From: Rheinheimera soli
Lineage (GTDB): Bacteria > Pseudomonadota > Gammaproteobacteria > Enterobacterales > Alteromonadaceae
Direction: 5' to 3'
Length of the DNA: 36,367 bases
Assembly (NCBI RefSeq): GCF_021290985.1
Contig: NZ_JAJOYU010000041.1
Location: 1 to 36,367 of the forward strand
Below are positions 18,199 to 29,306 of the stretch, piece after piece. The translations under genes were made by a program, and so were the position numbers. The notes under the pieces were generated by a model. The model saw nothing but the letters and a program-made list of their open reading frames with translations. It was not told the DNA's origin and did no database searches. The stretch's first letter is position 1. Each line of letters starts with the position of its first letter.

Positions 18199-19688
18199 CA
18201 GAGGGCTCCCGGACTGATATTAACAATAGTCTGCAATTGAACCGCAGCAGCCTGACACCAGTCAGTTAAAGGTCCGGCAAACAAACTTAATAACGGGCTG
18301 GCCAATACCAGCAGCACTAAGGCAGTCCCTCTGCGTCCACCTGCCATACGGGCTTCGGTATCAGCACCTGCAACCTGCCAGAATAAAATGCTGCCAGCTC
18401 TGCTCAGCGCAATCAGCAATAACAGACTGCTGCCTAACAAGGCAGACCAGTACCACAAAATAGCCTCGCCTTGCGGCACAGCTTGCAGCAGCAATAACTT
18501 ACCGATAAAACCGGAAAATGGTGGCATGCCTACTATGCTCAGAGCCACTACTATAAAAGCAGAACCAAGCAACACAGGCTGGACAATTTTCCGGCCATTG
18601 ACCAAACGGTCTCCGGCTTTGCCACGCTGATGAGCAATCAAATCAGCCAGTAAAAATAAAGCCGCAGTGGCTAAGGTTGAATGCACCAGATAATACAACA
18701 GTGCCTGCACTGACTCTGGCGTGCCTAACGACAGCATAGCGACTAAAGTCCCGACTGATACGACCACCAGATAACTAGCTATTTTACGCAAATCTTCACT
18801 GGCTAAAACGCCCAGCACACCCATTACAATGGTCAGAAGACCAGTCCACCACAGCACCGGAAATACCCAGCTTGCGACAAAACCAGCATCTTGCAGCACC
18901 ATGGCAAAAACCCGCAGCAAACTGTAAATACCTACTTTGGTCATAATGGCAAACAAAGCAGCCACAGCTGGCGTGACTGAAGAGTAAGCACTGCCTAACC
19001 AGAAATGCAGCGGCATCACTGCGGCTTTTAAGCCAAACACCACCAACAGCAGCGCCACAGCGGCCTGCAATAACTGCAGTTGAGTGTCAGACAAAGTCGC
19101 GACTTTAGCACCCAAATCCAGCATATTTAACGTGCCTGAGGCGCCATAAATCAGCGCCAGCGCAAATAAAAATAAGGCGGAGCCGACCAGATTCAGAATG
19201 ACATAATGCACAGCAGCTTTCGTCTTTGCCTTGCCACCTCCATGGATCAACAAGGAGTAGGACGCAATCAGCAGCACTTCAAAAAACACAAAGAGGTTAA
19301 ATAAATCTGCGGTTAAAAAGGCACCGTTAATGCCCATCAGTTGGAAATGCAGCAAAGAGTGAAAAAAGAAGCCCCCTTCATCTTCGCCACTGCTGGCATA
19401 TAAACTGGATGCAACCGCCAGTACAGCAGTCAGACACAACATCAGGCTACTGACCTGATCTAATAATAAGCTGATGCCAAAAGGTGCTGCCCAGTTCCCC
19501 AGCTGATAGAGCTGTGCAGGACTGTTGGTGCTTTGTATCGCCAGCAAAACACTGAACACCAGCAACACCACAGAACCACCAACACTTAAATACCGGCGTA
19601 ATAACAAGCTTCGGTCAAAAGGCGGCAACAAGGTCAGCAAAGCCACCAGCAAAGGCCAAATGATCGGCAGAATAATCAGATGGTTCAT
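18198..19688 (-). CDS. mnhD: Na+/H+ antiporter subunit MnhD/MrpD
   Basis: Large antiporter-like subunit homologous to complex I NuoM/NuoN, 496 residues with about 14 membrane helices. Clear features are the segment FNLFVFFEVLLIASY with its helix-5 glutamate, LKAAVMPLHFWLGSAYSSVTPAVAALFA with the conserved lysine, and FSGFIGKLLLL. These charged intramembrane residues form the proton path in the family. Four-base overlap with mnhC. Confidence 0.95.
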   Translation of the reverse strand: MNHLIILPIIWPLLVALLTLLPPFDRSLLLRRYLSVGGSVVLLVFSVLLAIQSTNSPAQLYQLGNWAAPFGISLLLDQVSSLMLCLTAVLAVASSLYASSGEDEGGFFFHSLLHFQLMGINGAFLTADLFNLFVFFEVLLIASYSLLIHGGGKAKTKAAVHYVILNLVGSALFLFALALIYGASGTLNMLDLGAKVATLSDTQLQLLQAAVALLLVVFGLKAAVMPLHFWLGSAYSSVTPAVAALFAIMTKVGIYSLLRVFAMVLQDAGFVASWVFPVLWWTGLLTIVMGVLGVLASEDLRKIASYLVVVSVGTLVAMLSLGTPESVQALLYYLVHSTLATAALFLLADLIAHQRGKAGDRLVNGRKIVQPVLLGSAFIVVALSIVGMPPFSGFIGKLLLLQAVPQGEAILWYWSALLGSSLLLLIALSRAGSILFWQVAGADTEARMAGGRRGTALVLLVLASPLLSLFAGPLTDWCQAAAVQLQTIVNISPGAL

Positions 19689-20040
19689 GACGAAGCTCCC
19701 TGTCGGGTGTTTTTCGCTACGGGTAATTTACCATCCACATGATCATTGCCTAAATCAGCGCGGGCACGGATAGACAATACCACCAGAAAAGCCGTCATCG
19801 CAAAACCAATCACAATAGCAGTGAGCACCAGAGCCTGAGGCAAAGGATCGGCGTATTCCTCTGTGGCATTGAGCACTGCTCCAACGCCTATTTTTAATCC
19901 ACCGCTGGAAAAGATGAATAAATTTACGGCATAAGACAACATGGTCAAACCCAGCATGACCGCAAAGGTTCTGGCCCGTAAAATCAGAAAAACAGCACAG
20001 CAGGTGAGTACACCTATAATAATAGCGACCAGTAATTCCA

Positions 20041-20041
<1 letters not shown>
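19685..20041 (-). CDS. mnhC: Na+/H+ antiporter subunit MnhC/MrpC
   Basis: NuoK-like membrane subunit of 118 residues with three membrane helices. The segment DPLPQALVLTAIVIGFAMTA is the Mrp/NuoK hallmark. It overlaps mnhA by one base and mnhD by four. Confidence 0.94.
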
Positions 20042-22839
<2,798 letters not shown>

Positions 22840-23033
22840 GTACTTGCATCCTCTTAGCGGGCTGAGTTGTGTTCACTTGTATTTACAAAGAAAACACCCT
22901 GAGCAATATGGCAAGCAACAAAAGCTATTGCGCCTGACAGAGGGTAAAATGCCCTGAAAATTTTACATGCCGTACTTTATACCTGTCTGAATACAAGCTG
23001 TCCAGACGTTCTGACCTGCGACAAGCTGAAGGG

Positions 23034-23071
23034 GGTAAAAATAAGGATCAGAGGAATTAGACCTCTGATCC
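23034..23071 (-). terminator. Intrinsic terminator of nhaB
   Basis: A perfect 10-bp inverted repeat (23045-23054 with 23062-23071, 7-base loop) is followed on the minus strand by TTATTTTTA. It starts eight bases after the nhaB stop. It separates nhaB from the mnh operon, so mnhABCDEFG should have its own promoter in 22840-23030, where I see no strong hexamer pair. Confidence 0.88.
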
Positions 23072-23079
23072 ATAACAAC

Positions 23080-24669
23080 TTAATGTCCGCCAGCTACTGC
23101 AGCAGCGGCCGCTGCCGCATCATAAGGCTGGATCCAACCCGCTGCGTAAAGCCAATGAATCACTTCAGGCAACAGGAAAGTCGTACTTAGCAGACCCACT
23201 AATGCCAGCACTATAGTGTAAGGCACAGCCATCCAGACCATTTTCATATAAGACAAGCGAATAAGCGGAGCTAATGCACTGGTCAGCAGGAACAAAAATG
23301 CAGCCTGACCATTAGGTGTCGCTACACTCGGCAGGTTTGTTCCGGCATTAATAGCGATAGCCAGCATTTCAAACTGCTCCCGGCTAATGTCACCGGCCTG
23401 CCAGGCTGCTTTGACTTCATTGATATAGACGGTGCCGACAAACACATTGTCACTGACCATAGACAATAAGCCGTTGGCCAGAAACAACACTGATGTTTGT
23501 TGCTGACCATCAAAGGTTAAAACAAAATCAATCACAGGTTTAAATAAGTGCTGGTCGATAATGACGGCAACCACAGCAAAAAACACCACCAATAAAGAGG
23601 TAAAAGGCAGGGCTTCCTGAAAGGCTTTACCTATAGCGTGTTCATCTGTTACACCACAAAAAGTAGTGGCCAGAATAATCACCATTAAACCAATTAAACC
23701 CACAGAAGCGAGATGCAAACTTAAGCACAGGATCAGCAGAACGGAAATAACACTTTGCACCCATAACTTACTGATATCCGAAGCCGTCATACGCTCAGTC
23801 TGATAGTTATCATAGGCAATCAGAACATCCTGCACCGCCACAGGCAAACGCACACCAAAATCAAATAAGCGGAATTTTTCCAGCACTACAGTCGTAATTA
23901 AACCTGCTATCAGCACAGGAATACTGACCGCAGCCATACGTAATGCAAACTCGCCAAAGCCCCAGCCGACAGCTTCGGCAATAATCAGGTTTTGTGGCTC
24001 ACCGACCATAGTAGAAACACCACCTAAAGCGGTTCCCACCCCGGCATGCATCAGCAAATTACGCAAAAAACCACGGAAAGCATCTAAATCTGCACGGGAT
24101 AACTCTGCTACTTCATGATCTTCATTATGATTGTGAGGGTCAGGAAACTTTTTGCCCGAGGATATTTTGTGGTAAATCGCATAAAAACCTATACCCACAG
24201 CGATGATCACGGCAACAACAGTCAGCGCATCTAAAAATGCCGATAAAAAAGCCGCCATACAAACAAATGCTAAAGATAATAATGTTTTGGAACGTACCCG
24301 GATCAACAGCTTGGTAAAGACAAATAACAACAAATCTTTGACAAAGTGAATGCCGGCCACCATAAAGACCAGCAATAAAATCACTTCAATATTGACTTCA
24401 ATTTCATGCATCACTTTCGTGGTGCTGGTCATACCTATCGCAATAGCCTGCAGCACCAGCAAGCCACCTGGCTGCAACGGATAACACTTCAGCGCCATAG
24501 CCAGAGTGAAGATAAACTCCACCACTAACACCCAACCCGCTAAATAAGGGTTTTGTAAAAACAATATAGGATTAATAAACAAAAAAGCGATGATAGACAG
24601 TTTGTACCAGTTGGGTGCCTGCCCAAGAAAATTATTGTACAAGGCTAAAGACATGCCGGATGCTTTCAT
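23080..24669 (-). CDS. nhaB: Na+/H+ antiporter NhaB
   Basis: Electrogenic Na+/H+ antiporter of 529 residues, about 12 membrane helices, close to E. coli NhaB over its whole length ([107 protein letters not shown]). A charged cytoplasmic loop (about 170-195) is specific. A GAG lies eight bases before the ATG; a second ATG five codons later is possible. Its terminator makes it a separate unit, but its position beside the Mrp operon gives a sodium-homeostasis block. Confidence 0.96.
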   Translation of the reverse strand: MKASGMSLALYNNFLGQAPNWYKLSIIAFLFINPILFLQNPYLAGWVLVVEFIFTLAMALKCYPLQPGGLLVLQAIAIGMTSTTKVMHEIEVNIEVILLLVFMVAGIHFVKDLLLFVFTKLLIRVRSKTLLSLAFVCMAAFLSAFLDALTVVAVIIAVGIGFYAIYHKISSGKKFPDPHNHNEDHEVAELSRADLDAFRGFLRNLLMHAGVGTALGGVSTMVGEPQNLIIAEAVGWGFGEFALRMAAVSIPVLIAGLITTVVLEKFRLFDFGVRLPVAVQDVLIAYDNYQTERMTASDISKLWVQSVISVLLILCLSLHLASVGLIGLMVIILATTFCGVTDEHAIGKAFQEALPFTSLLVVFFAVVAVIIDQHLFKPVIDFVLTFDGQQQTSVLFLANGLLSMVSDNVFVGTVYINEVKAAWQAGDISREQFEMLAIAINAGTNLPSVATPNGQAAFLFLLTSALAPLIRLSYMKMVWMAVPYTIVLALVGLLSTTFLLPEVIHWLYAAGWIQPYDAAAAAAAVAGGH

Positions 24670-25084
24670 AATGATTACTCAGGTTCGGATTGTTGCGTGT
24701 TGGATTTAAGTTTTGTTATTTACCATAGTTCAAATCTGTGTAAAGGTGATGACAACTACACAAAAATTATCAGGTAGTTCAGTTTGTTATACCTAGCGCT
24801 CTTGTTTTTGTCCAGACAGATAACTGGAACAAAGAGACTAAAACAATAAACAAAACGACCAACCCGTGCTTTGCAACTAAATCTGGCTAAAAACTCACTT
24901 TTGCCGACGAAATACAATGTCCTGGACATAAAACAAAGAAAACTCAAAAAAAACACAAAATTCACAGCGCATCAGTTGTCACACCGGCAAAAAGTAAGTA
25001 AAACATCAGTGCTTGTTAAACTTTATTCACTAAAATAAAAATATCAGCTTAAATTAATTCAAATAATTACTGCAGGAACTCATT
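24670..25084. other. AT-rich divergent intergenic region nhaB / small HTH gene
   Basis: This 415-bp gap has a perfect 11-bp palindrome TGTCCTGGACA at 24918-24928 and a bulged hairpin (24807-24833, TTTGTCCAG against CTGGAACAAA). Either could be a regulator site; both share TCCAG/CTGG. The open frame at 24756-24965 on the minus strand has no ribosome site and a cysteine- and phenylalanine-rich composition, so I do not consider it a gene. Confidence 0.5.
25013..25041 (+). promoter_or_regulatory. Candidate promoter of the small HTH gene
   Basis: TTGTTA (25013-25018), 17 bases, then TAAAAA (25036-25041), each 4 of 6 matches to sigma-70 consensus, in very AT-rich DNA about 45 bp before the start codon. 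Moderate support only, because such DNA generates chance matches. Confidence 0.3.
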
Positions 25085-25267
25085 ATGGCAATACTCAACG
25101 TTGCAGAAGTCGCCGCCTTTTTAGGTATTCAGGAGATCCGTGTTGAACGTCTGGCACGCGAAAATCTGTTGGTTGCAAATGGCAAAGACGAACAAGGCAA
25201 ACCAGTGTTCGATGAGGAAGATGTAAAACGTTACAAAATTCTGGCCGAGCGTTTAGGCGGACTTTAA
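25085..25267 (+). CDS. Small MerR/excisionase-like DNA-binding protein
   Basis: A 60-residue protein that is essentially one winged helix-turn-helix of the MerR/excisionase kind: helix-turn-helix NVAEVAAFLGIQEIRVERLAREN (split here as AEVAAFLGI and RVERLAREN), a wing with GKPVFDEEDV, and a last helix KRYKILAERL. Many MerR-type domains have the same order, with the wing followed by the helix containing the tyrosine. There is no effector or dimerisation domain. CAGGAA lies about seven bases before the ATG. It is alone between nhaB and the thiamine operon; target and function unknown. No phage or integrase gene nearby suggests an excisionase role. Confidence 0.75.
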   Translation: MAILNVAEVAAFLGIQEIRVERLARENLLVANGKDEQGKPVFDEEDVKRYKILAERLGGL

Positions 25268-25271
25268 AGCC

Positions 25272-26165
25272 CTAAGCTTGAACAAGCCGCAGTAACAGCT
25301 GGTAACAGTCTGCTGCGGCTTGTTTGTATCTGGGATCCTGATTGTCCAGTTCTTCCTGCCAATACCACAACCAGCAAAAGCCTGAATACACTATTTTCGC
25401 CAGCGCCACTTTTTCCAGTAACTGCACGCTGCAAGCCGAACCTCTGGCAGCTCTGTAACTATCCAGTAGCTGCTGTTGTTCAATGTCAGACAAGTCAAAC
25501 TGCACTATTATTGCCACTAAATCAAATACCACATCTGCCAACTGGCAGTATTCAAAGTCAATCAGCCACAATTTCTGTTGCCACACCAATAAATTTTGCT
25601 GATGCAAATCCATATGACACAAACCAATGTCCGCCTGAAAATACTGTAAATCGCGGGCAGCGTTGATTAATGGCAACCAGATGTTTTGTGCTTGTGCAGT
25701 CCAATGCGGTTCCAACTGAGTTTTTAATTGCTGCAAATACAGCCAGGGGTCCAACACAGCGGTTTGCACCGGTAACTGATGTAAAGTGGCCAGCTTGTTA
25801 GCTAAGGCCGGAATACTCTGCCGGATATACGCCACGGAAGGGCTTTGAGCTTCTGGTAAAAATTCAGTGATCAACATACGTTGATGGTTATTCAGGCACA
25901 AAGGAGCTGGCGCTAAGCCTGCAGCTGCGGCCGCATGCTGACACCTAAGTTCCTGCTGACGGCAAACTCCCAGCACCGAAGGGCCATAGTGGCGCAACAC
26001 ATAATGGCCTCTGTTGGTTTGCACCTGATAAGAGCTGGTTCTTTTGCCTTGTGTCAGTTGCGTTAACAACAACGGTTCGTGATCAGCAAAAAACTCCAGT
26101 TGCTGGCATAAATGCCAGATCAGGCGGGGTTGATCTGCTGTTGTTGCTGATAACTGCTGCGCCAT
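25272..26165 (-). CDS. Aminoglycoside-phosphotransferase-fold kinase, probable thiamine kinase
   Basis: 297-residue kinase of the APH/choline-kinase/ThiK fold. N-lobe has the strand YVLRHYG with the nucleotide-contacting lysine replaced by Arg; catalytic loop HMDLHQQNLL (His184, Asp186, Asn191) and metal motif DFE (203-205) are intact. The substrate cannot be read from sequence, but the last position in a TPP-riboswitch operon with a thiamine receptor and PnuT permease suggests phosphorylation of imported thiamine, trapping it. Choline or another alcohol is possible. The ATG lies inside the end of pnuT, giving a 46-base overlap; a longer 334-residue reading is unlikely because its first 37 residues are not kinase-like. 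Confidence 0.8.
   Translation of the reverse strand: MAQQLSATTADQPRLIWHLCQQLEFFADHEPLLLTQLTQGKRTSSYQVQTNRGHYVLRHYGPSVLGVCRQQELRCQHAAAAAGLAPAPLCLNNHQRMLITEFLPEAQSPSVAYIRQSIPALANKLATLHQLPVQTAVLDPWLYLQQLKTQLEPHWTAQAQNIWLPLINAARDLQYFQADIGLCHMDLHQQNLLVWQQKLWLIDFEYCQLADVVFDLVAIIVQFDLSDIEQQQLLDSYRAARGSACSVQLLEKVALAKIVYSGFCWLWYWQEELDNQDPRYKQAAADCYQLLLRLVQA
25281..25327 (+). terminator. Hairpin terminator candidate after the small HTH gene
   Basis: A perfect 12-bp inverted repeat, AACAAGCCGCAG with CTGCGGCTTGTT (25281-25292 / 25313-25324), encloses a 20-base loop and begins 13 bases after the plus-strand stop codon. The T content after the stem is modest (TGTTTGT). The whole hairpin is inside the last codons of the convergent kinase gene. 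Confidence 0.45.
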
Positions 26166-26746
26166 ACAAAAAATCCGATCAATGCAATAATGGTATAGAG
26201 TACAAAAAGTGCCGTCGTAAAATACAGATGTTTTTGTATATACACATAAATACAGATGGCATCGATCACCACCCAATACAACCAGTTGGACACCACTTTA
26301 CGTGCCACCAGATAGGTTGTCATCACGCTAAAGGCCGTAGTTTGCGCATCTATGTAAGCAAAATCTGCATGAGTGTACTGGTCCATCAGATAACCCAACA
26401 GCAATCCACAGAGCGCTGTACCACCGATTAAATTCAGATGGGTACTGGCTGACCATTCGGTCATACCCGATTGTCCAGCGGGCAGCTGCAGCTGTTGTTG
26501 CCGCCAGCTGTACCAGCCATACAACGCCATACCTGCGTAATACACCTGCAGTAAGGCATCAGATAACAAGGCCGAATGCCACATAATATGGGTGTACAAC
26601 AAAGTGCTGAGTAAAGCGGCTGGCCAACACCATAAGCTTTGTTTCATCGCCAGCAGCACATAAGCCAGCGCCAGCAAAGTAGCGGCAAGCTCAAGCTGAG
26701 TCAGCGTTTTCCAGCCGCTAAACACCTGCAGCCATGCGTCTAACAT
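26120..26746 (-). CDS. pnuT: PnuC-family transporter, probable thiamine permease PnuT
   Basis: 208-residue inner-membrane protein with about seven helices, PnuC family. The C-terminal part NWLYWVVIDAICIYVYIQKHLYFTTALFVLY matches the family's signature region (only the first NWLYWVVID and KHLYFTTALF parts are needed to recognise it), and an internal YYAGMALYGWYSW segment is present. PnuC proteins move nicotinamide riboside; the PnuT branch moves thiamine and is typically under TPP riboswitches. The operon decides for thiamine here. It overlaps the preceding gene by seven bases and the kinase by 46. Confidence 0.85.
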   Translation of the reverse strand: MLDAWLQVFSGWKTLTQLELAATLLALAYVLLAMKQSLWCWPAALLSTLLYTHIMWHSALLSDALLQVYYAGMALYGWYSWRQQQLQLPAGQSGMTEWSASTHLNLIGGTALCGLLLGYLMDQYTHADFAYIDAQTTAFSVMTTYLVARKVVSNWLYWVVIDAICIYVYIQKHLYFTTALFVLYTIIALIGFFVWRSSYQQQQQINPA

Positions 26747-26991
26747 GGTCGTAAATCACCATGCAGAAATTTCACCACAAACACCACTTTGCCATAGGTC
26801 TCAAAGGACCAGCGAATGCCTTGCTGTAACAATGCCATCACTTCGTCGTAATCACCAAACACCTGAGTGCTTAATGTATTGGTGATCACCAGTACATTTG
26901 GATTGCTGTTCAGTAATTCGATAAAACCTTTTATAGGCTCTATATAGTCACTGGTTAGTGGGTACTTACTGATTTCAATAGATAATTTCAT
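26740..26991 (-). CDS. Short YkoF-like thiamine/HMP-binding protein
   Basis: 83-residue protein with a single YkoF/MTH1187-like ferredoxin fold. Recognisable segments are the first strand MKLSIEISKYPL, the central TNTLSTQVFGDYDEVMALL and the end VVFVVKFLHGDL. B. subtilis YkoF has two such repeats and binds thiamine or its pyrimidine part; this one has a single repeat, so a dimer would be needed to rebuild a comparable site. No signal peptide, hence probably cytoplasmic. Located between the receptor (10-base gap) and pnuT (7-base overlap). Its exact role, for example as thiamine buffer or permease partner, is unknown. Confidence 0.75.
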   Translation of the reverse strand: MKLSIEISKYPLTSDYIEPIKGFIELLNSNPNVLVITNTLSTQVFGDYDEVMALLQQGIRWSFETYGKVVFVVKFLHGDLRPC

Positions 26992-27001
26992 GATTCACCC
27001 T

Positions 27002-29092
27002 TTAAAACTGATAGCTGGCGGTGAAACCTATACGGCGTGGTTCACCCAATTGTTCATAGGTATGAGGCTCGTAGCCATCACGTGGATCGTTGCCAAAATA
27101 AAAGCCCCGCACTCCGTATTCTTCATCCAATGCATTGCGGCTCCATAAAGCCAGCTGAACTTGATCCCACTGGTACTGCAAACGTAAATTCACTAAGTGC
27201 ATTTGCTCTGAACGCGAGTCGTGACTGTCGGAATAATAAAAAGCAGCTTTGCTTTGCACGCCCAGATTAAAACTCAGATCAGTAGTCAGTAACCACTCAC
27301 TGCTGACACTGTATTGGTAGTGTGGAGCATGGGCCTGATCACGACCGGTTTTATCTACACCCTCTTCAGTGATAAAACCACGGATTTCACTTTCAAGCCA
27401 GGCAGCATTGGCGAATAAAGTCCAGCTATCCGTCAGTTGAACCCGACTTTCCACTTCCAGCCCATGATTCCGGCCTGAAGCGGCGTTATCAATAAAACCG
27501 ACAAAAGACTGATCTCGTGTTACCCAGCTATTCACCTGCATATCATCACGCCACATGGCAAATACCGCCACACGACTGACAATAGTCTGATCGGCAGAAC
27601 TGCCTTTCACACCGAATTCAGCATTCCATAAGGTTTCAGGTGAAAAATTAGCTTTGCTGTTTAAATAGTCTGACATTTCTTCAGAGCCACTGCCCAAAGC
27701 TTTGCCTAATGCTTCGCCATTCACACCACCGGCTTTGTAACCTCGTGAACCCAACAGATACAAACTGGTTGAATCCGTCAGCGCTAAGCTTAAACTTAGT
27801 TTTCCGCCCCACATCAGTTCGTCGTTTTGCTGGGCAATCCCATTGCTGTCGCTGTACTCATCATCATAACGCTCAGCTCTGGCGCCCGAGGTTAAACTCC
27901 AGCCATCGCCTAAATCTGTAGACCACTCGCCAAATACCGCCATATTCTGGCGCTTAAAATCACTGAAAAACTGTGCGGCCTGCCACAAATCCCAGTTCCA
28001 GAACTGGCGCTCCAATTCAGTTTTTTGACCACTGGCATACCAGCCGGCAACCCACTCCATCTGATCTTTGCCTAAAAAGCGTTGCTCCAGACTCCACTGA
28101 TCACGCACTCGTAAATAGCGGTCCTCAGTGGCATAGCCATCAGGATGAATACCTTCATAACTCCAGTCTTCATCAAAACCATAGTCAGTGTCAGCTGTCA
28201 GGCCACTTAATTGGGTATAGACATTAGCCCAACTTAAGCCCTGGTAATCAGCTTTTATTGCTAAAGCCCGGCTTTGTTGTAAATCCTGACCAGGCTTATC
28301 CGATAAGGTGGTGCGGTTACGATCCAGTGAAAAGGCATCGTAGCCATTGTGGATATCGCGGTAGTGAGCAATAAAATCCAGCGTCAGATCTTTGCTTGCC
28401 AGATAACGCAGCGCAGCACGAGCCGAGGTTTCGTCAATATGGTTGGTATCGTCACGGTTTAAAAAGATATTGTCGATAAAACCATCTGAGCTTTGATGAT
28501 CGACAGCCAGCCGATAAGCCCACTGCTCGTTGATCGCATTGCTGTATGCGCCAGCTAGTTGATAACTATCGTAATTTGCCAGGGTGGCACTTAACTGACC
28601 TTCGCCGTCAAAGCTGGGGGCATTGGAGGTTAAATTCAGCATACCGGCCATCGCATTGGCACCAAAACGAGTTGCTTCCGGGCCACGAAAAATTTCAACT
28701 TGCTGCACGTCAGCTAAAGAGCTGACACCTAAAGCTGAATAATCAATGCCGTCAATCAGCACGCCTACAGAAGGATTGATACTGTCGACAAATTCACTGC
28801 GCTCGCCTATGCCACGAATTTGCAAAAAACGGCCACGGGACGCACCAGCTGAAAAGTTCACGTTGGCGGCTTGTTGCAATACATCATCTAAATGCTGGGC
28901 GTTCTGACGGCTGATATCCTGCTGACTCAATACCAGAATACTGCCCGGCAGCTTTTGTAACTGCTGCTGCCGAAAATCGCCTTGCACCAGAATACGCTCT
29001 ACAGCCTGTTCGGACGCAGGGTTCTCTTCAGCACTCAAAGTGGTTGATAACGCGGCCAGAATGGCCAAAGACAAACAAGAAACTCGAGACAT
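27002..29092 (-). CDS. TonB-dependent outer-membrane receptor, probable thiamine receptor
   Basis: 696-residue TonB-dependent receptor. Signal peptide ends near residue 20-21 (TLSA-EE). TonB-box-like VERILVQG is near residue 31, followed by the plug (about 45-160; VGVLIDGIDYSA, VEIFRGPEATRFGANAMAGMLNL) and a beta-barrel ending in the aromatic-terminated strand IGFTASYQF. The substrate is inferred as thiamine because the gene is directly behind a TPP riboswitch and ahead of thiamine-type genes; receptors of this class with THI boxes have been described in Shewanella and relatives. GGAG lies nine bases before the ATG. First gene of the four-gene operon. Confidence 0.9.
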   Translation of the reverse strand: MSRVSCLSLAILAALSTTLSAEENPASEQAVERILVQGDFRQQQLQKLPGSILVLSQQDISRQNAQHLDDVLQQAANVNFSAGASRGRFLQIRGIGERSEFVDSINPSVGVLIDGIDYSALGVSSLADVQQVEIFRGPEATRFGANAMAGMLNLTSNAPSFDGEGQLSATLANYDSYQLAGAYSNAINEQWAYRLAVDHQSSDGFIDNIFLNRDDTNHIDETSARAALRYLASKDLTLDFIAHYRDIHNGYDAFSLDRNRTTLSDKPGQDLQQSRALAIKADYQGLSWANVYTQLSGLTADTDYGFDEDWSYEGIHPDGYATEDRYLRVRDQWSLEQRFLGKDQMEWVAGWYASGQKTELERQFWNWDLWQAAQFFSDFKRQNMAVFGEWSTDLGDGWSLTSGARAERYDDEYSDSNGIAQQNDELMWGGKLSLSLALTDSTSLYLLGSRGYKAGGVNGEALGKALGSGSEEMSDYLNSKANFSPETLWNAEFGVKGSSADQTIVSRVAVFAMWRDDMQVNSWVTRDQSFVGFIDNAASGRNHGLEVESRVQLTDSWTLFANAAWLESEIRGFITEEGVDKTGRDQAHAPHYQYSVSSEWLLTTDLSFNLGVQSKAAFYYSDSHDSRSEQMHLVNLRLQYQWDQVQLALWSRNALDEEYGVRGFYFGNDPRDGYEPHTYEQLGEPRRIGFTASYQF

Positions 29093-29146
29093 ATGATTCT
29101 ACTCCATATCGAAAAGTAGGATCACCAAAGCAAAAGGAATACAGAA

Positions 29147-29232
29147 GTACCATCCCTCCGCCGGTATGATCCGGATCAGGTTCGAAGGGTTCGCGTTTGA
29201 CGGCGTCTCAGCTAAAAGCACCCCTTGGTTCG
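29147..29232 (-). ncRNA. TPP riboswitch (THI element)
   Basis: On the minus strand the conserved THI blocks occur in order: GGGGTGC, GCTGAGA, ACCCTTCGAACCTGATC, then ATCATACCGGCGGAGGGA. The short closing stem P1 is ACCA/TGGT (29226-29229 with 29149-29152). Helices CCGG/CCGG and the CTGATC junction match TPP aptamers. It lies 55 bases before the receptor start. The base UACUUC just after the aptamer can pair with the ribosome site GGAGUA (29100-29105), suggesting translational control when TPP is high; that part is inference. Confidence 0.95.
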
Positions 29233-29238
29233 CGGCGG

Positions 29239-29267
29239 AGTGTAACGGCTTTTTTTCAGACAGGCAA
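29239..29267 (-). promoter_or_regulatory. Candidate promoter of the thiamine operon
   Basis: TTGCCT (29262-29267), 17 bases, TACACT (29239-29244) on the minus strand, each 4 of 6 matches. Transcription would begin near 29232, immediately before the riboswitch aptamer, which fits well with the P1 stem given for the riboswitch. The pair is modest in strength. Confidence 0.4.
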
Positions 29268-29269
29268 TC

Positions 29270-29299
29270 GACGGATCTGCAAACTTTTGCAGATCCGTC
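29270..29299 (-). terminator. Hairpin after mgtE
   Basis: A perfect 13-bp inverted repeat (29270-29282 with 29287-29299, 4-base loop) begins eight bases after the mgtE stop. Very stable, but no T-run follows on the minus strand, so it may be a weak terminator or an mRNA-end stabiliser. Some mgtE transcript could enter the thiamine operon. Confidence 0.5.
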
Positions 29300-29306
29300 C
29301 AGAGGC

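Noticed and set aside
24756-24965. 69-residue minus-strand frame in the nhaB upstream region
   Set aside because: No Shine-Dalgarno, odd Phe/Cys-rich composition in AT-rich non-coding DNA.
25085-25267. Prophage excisionase
   Set aside because: The fold resembles Xis/MerR, but no integrase, attachment repeat or phage gene is found anywhere in the window.
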